From: Sulfuricaulis sp049587675
GTDB lineage: Bacteria; Pseudomonadota; Gammaproteobacteria; Acidiferrobacterales; Sulfurifustaceae
Direction of reading: 5' to 3'
Length of the DNA stretch: 16,087 nucleotides
Assembly: GCF_049587675.1 (NCBI RefSeq)
Contig: NZ_JBAVEJ010000137.1
Span: 1 to 16,087 of the forward strand
The notes under the pieces were generated by a model. The model was not told where the DNA came from. It was given only the letters and a program-made list of their open reading frames with translations, and made no database searches. The stretch's first letter is position 1. Each line of letters starts with the position of its first letter. Both the position numbers and the translations under genes were made by a program. Shown here one piece after another: positions 13,123 through 16,087 of the stretch.

Positions 13123-14190
13123 TCACTTGCCGGAACCAAACAGGTTCAGGCCGAGCTGCTCGACGATCTGGTTGATGGCCTTGGCGGAACGGACGCTGTT
13201 GCCGGCATCGTTCACGCGCGGCGAAAAGGCGACGATCGCCATCTCGCCGGGCACAATGGCGACAATGCCGCCGCCGACACCGGTCTTGGCCGGCAGGCCG
13301 GTGGTATAGGCCCAGTCGCCGGATTCGTTGTAGAAGCCGGCCATCATCATGATCGCCAGCACCTTGGGCACGTACTTGGCATCCAACACCCGCTTGCCGG
13401 TCACCGGGTTGACACCACCGTTGGCCAGGGTCGCACCCATGATCCCGAGCTGCTTGGCGGTCACGCCGATCGAGCACTGCTTGGTGTAGACGTCCACCGC
13501 TTCCATCGGATCGGAATAGATCCGCTCAGAGGCCGCGAGGATGTAGCCGTGCGCGCGATTGCGCTGGTTGGTGGCGGCCTCGGACTTGTAAACGCTGTCG
13601 ATCACCGTCAGCTTGGCGCCCGACAGCTCATCGAAGAAGCCGAGGATCTTGTTGAAGCGCTCGTCGGCGTTCGTGGCCTGCACCATGCTCACCGAGGCGA
13701 TCGCGCCGGAGTTGACCAGCGGGTTCACCGAGACCTGCGGGATGATCTGGGTCGCGAGGATCGAGTTGAACTTCTGCCCCGTCGGTTCGACGCCAATTTT
13801 TTCCTTGATCGCGTCGGCGCCCTGCTCCTGCATGACCAGCGCCGCGGTGAATGGCTTGGACACCGACTGGATCGAGAACGCATAGTCCACGTCGCCGGCC
13901 GTGTACACCTTGCCCTTGGCGGTGACAATCACGACACCGAACAGCTCCGAGGGAACCTTCGCCAGCTCGGGAATGTAATCGGCGTTCTTGCCGCTCTGGT
14001 CGTCCTTGAACTTGTCGTACGCCGCCTTCACGACCGATTGCAGATCCTTGGGCATCGGGCCGCGCGCGTGAGCCGCGCCGATACCGAACACCAGCGCGAT
14101 GACCACGACGCCCACCGTCCGGCCGAACCCGCGCCCGACACGCGACCGGGTTTGTGGCGTTGCGCCGCACTGACTGATTGCTGTGTTCAT
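13123..14190 (-). CDS. glsA: Glutaminase A with N-terminal signal peptide (probably periplasmic)
   Basis: Beta-lactamase-like glutaminase, which hydrolyses L-glutamine to glutamate and ammonia. The motifs are in order: GKNADYIPELAK (68-79), FSIQSVSKPF with the catalytic S109-x-x-K112, EPTGQKFNSI (135-144), NPLVNSGAIA with N160, and TGVGGGIVAIVPGEMAI near the end. The usual enzyme is about 308 residues and cytoplasmic. This one is 355 residues because it has an added N-terminus: a positively charged stretch and a hydrophobic core (VGVVVIALVFGIG) ending AHA at residue 42, a good Sec signal. The start at 14190 has GGAGGAG 7 nt upstream. It lies between the AspT-like exchanger gene (59 nt upstream) and the porin gene. 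Ammonia release outside the cytoplasm could buffer acid or feed uptake of glutamate. Confidence 0.92.
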   Translation of the reverse strand: MNTAISQCGATPQTRSRVGRGFGRTVGVVVIALVFGIGAAHARGPMPKDLQSVVKAAYDKFKDDQSGKNADYIPELAKVPSELFGVVIVTAKGKVYTAGDVDYAFSIQSVSKPFTAALVMQEQGADAIKEKIGVEPTGQKFNSILATQIIPQVSVNPLVNSGAIASVSMVQATNADERFNKILGFFDELSGAKLTVIDSVYKSEAATNQRNRAHGYILAASERIYSDPMEAVDVYTKQCSIGVTAKQLGIMGATLANGGVNPVTGKRVLDAKYVPKVLAIMMMAGFYNESGDWAYTTGLPAKTGVGGGIVAIVPGEMAIVAFSPRVNDAGNSVRSAKAINQIVEQLGLNLFGSGK

Positions 14191-14193
14191 AAA

Positions 14194-14253
14194 CTACTCC
14201 TCCAAGTTGACATTGAAATCAGGAACAACTCCCGAACCGCCGTACCGATTCAT
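14194..14253 (-). CDS. 19-codon linker ORF between exchanger and glutaminase genes
   Basis: The ATG at 14253-14251 overlaps the exchanger TGA as ATGA, and the frame (MNRYGGSGVV...NLEE) runs to a TAG at 14196-14194 that sits right at the glutaminase ribosome site (GGAGGAGTAG). It thus fills the whole gap between the two genes. Such a frame would carry terminating ribosomes to the next start. No family similarity is seen and it may be chance. Confidence 0.25.
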   Translation of the reverse strand: MNRYGGSGVVPDFNVNLEE

Positions 14254-15947
14254 CCGAACTGCACCCGCATCATCACCAGAAATCCGCCCCACATGGTGAG
14301 CAGAATATTGGCCAAGGCATACGGCACGGTGTAGCCGAGCACCGGCGTCTGGCTGCCGGCCTTTTCCTGCACAGCGACCAGCGCCGGAGTCAGAGTCTGG
14401 GTGCCGGCGATGGCGCCGATCAGCATTATCGGCGACATGCGCAGCACGTAATGTCCGAAACCGAAGGCGATGAACAGCGGCACCAGCGTCACCACCACCC
14501 CGCCGAGCAGCAGCCGCGCACCGGACTCGCGCACCGCGTCGATAAATACCGGTCCGGCATGCAGGCCGATCACAGCCACGAACCCGGCCAGGCCGAGCTG
14601 GGTCATCAGGTTGATCGAGGCATCCGGGATCTTTCCGACTATGGGTTTCACCGAGTACAGCCAGCCGAAAAACAGACCGGCCACCAGCACGCCGACGCTG
14701 GTCGACAGCGACAGCTTCAACGCGCCCACCATGAGGTACGGTAGACCGATATACGCGCCAATGACGATGGCGAGGGCGACCAGCATGAGGTTGGTGGTGG
14801 TCGTCGGTATTTCGATTTGGCCGATTTCCCGCGCGGCGCGCGCGACTGTCGGCTGCGGCCCGATCAGCTCGATGACGTCGCCGCGATCCAGAACCGTGGC
14901 CGGCGACACCGGAATGTCCTGACTGCCGCGCGTCACCTTGCGCACCCCGACGCCGCGCGCCGGCGGCCAGCTGACCAACTCGCCGAAGCTGCGTTGGGTG
15001 ATTTCGCGGTTGGTGACGATGACCCGCGCAATCTCGACCGGGAAATCGAGCAACTCGGGGTCGTGGAGCTCGGCACCGATGCGCGGCCCGTACTCGAGCA
15101 CCATTTCGCTGCGGCCATGCAGGCTGACGACGTCGCCGCGCTCGATGCGCGTGTCCGGATCGACGCTGATGATCCGCTCGCCGCGGCGCAGGCGCTCGAC
15201 GAACATGCGGCCATCCGGCCGGATCACCTCCAACTCGGCGGCGCGCTTGCCGATGTATTCGGGGGCGTCGACGCGATGTGCTCGGAATGCGAACTGTTGA
15301 TAGGCCGAGGTGACGTTCGGGGCAATCCGCTTGATGCCGAGTCTGGCTTCGAGTGCCGCGGCCTCCTTCTTGAGATCGATGCGCAGCAGGCGTGGTACCA
15401 GGGAGGTCAGGAAAACGATGGGGGCAACCACACCGAATACGTAAGTCAGCGCGTCGGCCACGGCGATATGGCTGACCAGCGTCTGCCGTTCGGCCTCGGT
15501 CATGGACGACGGCAGCACCATGATCACCTCGGTGGCGGTGCCGATGGCGGCCGACTGGGTCAGGCCGCCCGACAGCAGCCCGGCGGACATGCCGAGATCC
15601 AGGCCGAGCAGCCGCGCCATCGCGTACGCGATGCCGAGCGCGGCGATGCAATGCACGAGGGTGAAGGCCAGCGCCCGCAATCCATCACCCTTCAGGGAAC
15701 GGAAGAACTGCGGACCGACCGAGTAGCCGGTGCCAAACAGGAACAGCATGAACAGCACCGACTTGACCTGACCCGGGACCTCCACGTGCGCCTGGCCGAT
15801 CAGCAGCGCCGCCACCAGCGAGCCGGTGACGCCGCCGAGGCTGAAGCCGGCGATCTTGCGGGAACCGATCCAGTACCCGAGGCCGATCGCCAGAAACAAC
15901 GCCAGCTCCGGATTGCTGCGCAGACCCGCCAGAAACCAATCGATCAT
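14250..15947 (-). CDS. AspT/YidE/YbjL-family transporter (amino-acid exchanger-like)
   Basis: The 565-residue protein has the full AspT layout: a first membrane half (about residues 12-190, GYWIGSRKIAGFSLGGVTG, FGTGYSVGPQFF, GGLTQSAAIGTATE), two central TrkA-C/RCK-C regulatory domains (about 210-375, with GKRAAELEV and RGDVIELIG), and a second membrane half (about 385-565, LGLAGFVAVIGLHAGP, IAGTQTLTPALVAVQ). AspT of Tetragenococcus swaps aspartate for alanine, and relatives exchange other amino or dicarboxylic acids. The start at 15947 follows a weak site (TTGAGAAACT). Its position directly before glutaminase suggests a substrate linked to glutamine or glutamate, but the exchanged pair cannot be read from sequence. 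It is probably the first or second gene of the operon. Confidence 0.9.
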   Translation of the reverse strand: MIDWFLAGLRSNPELALFLAIGLGYWIGSRKIAGFSLGGVTGSLVAALLIGQAHVEVPGQVKSVLFMLFLFGTGYSVGPQFFRSLKGDGLRALAFTLVHCIAALGIAYAMARLLGLDLGMSAGLLSGGLTQSAAIGTATEVIMVLPSSMTEAERQTLVSHIAVADALTYVFGVVAPIVFLTSLVPRLLRIDLKKEAAALEARLGIKRIAPNVTSAYQQFAFRAHRVDAPEYIGKRAAELEVIRPDGRMFVERLRRGERIISVDPDTRIERGDVVSLHGRSEMVLEYGPRIGAELHDPELLDFPVEIARVIVTNREITQRSFGELVSWPPARGVGVRKVTRGSQDIPVSPATVLDRGDVIELIGPQPTVARAAREIGQIEIPTTTTNLMLVALAIVIGAYIGLPYLMVGALKLSLSTSVGVLVAGLFFGWLYSVKPIVGKIPDASINLMTQLGLAGFVAVIGLHAGPVFIDAVRESGARLLLGGVVVTLVPLFIAFGFGHYVLRMSPIMLIGAIAGTQTLTPALVAVQEKAGSQTPVLGYTVPYALANILLTMWGGFLVMMRVQFG

Positions 15948-16021
15948 AGTTTCTCAATTCCCCAGTTCCTCTGTTAATCGTCGCCCGCCATACCGCCGTC
16001 GAACGACGCCTTCCGGATTCG

Positions 16022-16044
16022 GGCCCGGGAAAACATTCCGGGCC
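16022..16044 (-). terminator. Hairpin in the gap before the exchanger gene
   Basis: GGCCCGG and CCGGGCC form a 7-bp stem with a 9-nt loop, 20 nt downstream of the possible stop codon at 16066-16064. The T-run is within the loop (minus strand ATGTTTTC) and not after the stem. It could end or attenuate transcription from the gene at the right edge. Confidence 0.4.
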
Positions 16045-16063
16045 GCTCAGCCGGGCTCTCGGT

Positions 16064-16087
16064 TCAATACTTCACAAACATCTCCTG
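16064..16087 (-). CDS. Possible last seven codons of an upstream gene (right edge)
   Basis: Entering from the right edge, one minus-strand frame reads QEMFVKY and stops with TGA at 16066-16064. A hairpin follows within 20 nt, which supports a gene end here. Too little is present to name a product. One other frame stays open further (to a TGA at about 16048), so this is a guess. Confidence 0.3.
   Translation of the reverse strand, partial: QEMFVKY

Noticed and set aside
11769..13175. 468-codon plus-strand open frame opposite the porin gene
   Set aside because: The porin has a signal peptide, ribosome site and C-terminal Phe; the antisense frame has none of these and shows no family pattern.
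12964..14334. 456-codon plus-strand open frame opposite glutaminase
   Set aside because: Shadow of a clear enzyme gene; rich in His, Arg and Asp from GC-rich codons read backwards.
14817..15977. 386-codon plus-strand open frame opposite the AspT-like gene
   Set aside because: Antisense to a transporter with recognised domains; no ribosome site or motif.
1..16087. CRISPR array, tRNA, rRNA, insertion sequence, toxin-antitoxin or phage genes
   Set aside because: I looked on both strands and saw no regularly spaced repeats, no tRNA-like clover pattern, and no transposase, integrase or toxin motif.

Overview
This is a GC-rich proteobacterial window, most likely from a beta- or gammaproteobacterium. 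The signs are a tripartite RND pump, several outer-membrane beta-barrels with signal peptides, lipoprotein signals, strong GGAGG-type ribosome sites, an FNR-type box and proteobacterial REP-like palindromes. Genus and species cannot be read from the sequence. Nearly all genes are on the minus strand; only the ion-channel gene (3334-4014) and the short transporter remnant in front of it are on the plus strand.

Layout from left to right. 1-165 (-): the first 55 codons of an exported patatin-like phospholipase running off the left edge. 301-393: an inverted pair of REP-like palindromes. 414-1514 (-): a membrane-anchored DUF4105 (Lnb N-terminal-like) protein. 1982-2818 (-): a small outer-membrane beta-barrel. 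In front of each of the last two genes lies one copy of a diverged direct repeat of about 180 bp (1685-1862 and 2902-3082). The copies share a possible promoter, an 18-bp dyad and small hairpins, which suggests co-regulation. 3212-3337 (+): an N-terminal scrap of a SulP permease whose stop codon overlaps the start of a TVGYGD ion-channel gene (3334-4014).

4104-9938 (-): an efflux operon in the order membrane fusion lipoprotein, HAE1-type RND pump, OprM-type outer-membrane factor. It is preceded by a 24-codon hydrophobic ORF (9935-10009) that resembles the start of a Ca2+/H+ antiporter and also overlaps the next gene by ATGA. No regulator gene sits beside the pump. 10240-10770 (-): an exported single-domain rhodanese with a perfect FNR-type box upstream. 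10873-11640 (-): a TRIC/UPF0126 membrane protein.

11883-15947 (-): a likely operon of an AspT-family exchanger, a glutaminase with a signal peptide, and a DcaP-like porin. The genes suggest amino-acid handling across the envelope: the porin admits solutes, glutaminase acts in the periplasm to give glutamate and ammonia, and the exchanger moves amino or carboxylic acids across the inner membrane. This is inference from family and context. At the right edge there is the possible last seven codons of another minus-strand gene, followed by a hairpin.

The most unusual signals are the duplicated regulatory block before two neighbouring envelope genes, the repeated use of tiny ATGA-coupled ORFs (two of them transporter N-termini), the FNR box before the rhodanese, and the exported glutaminase/exchanger/porin set. 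I do not see a clearly new defence or mobile system.
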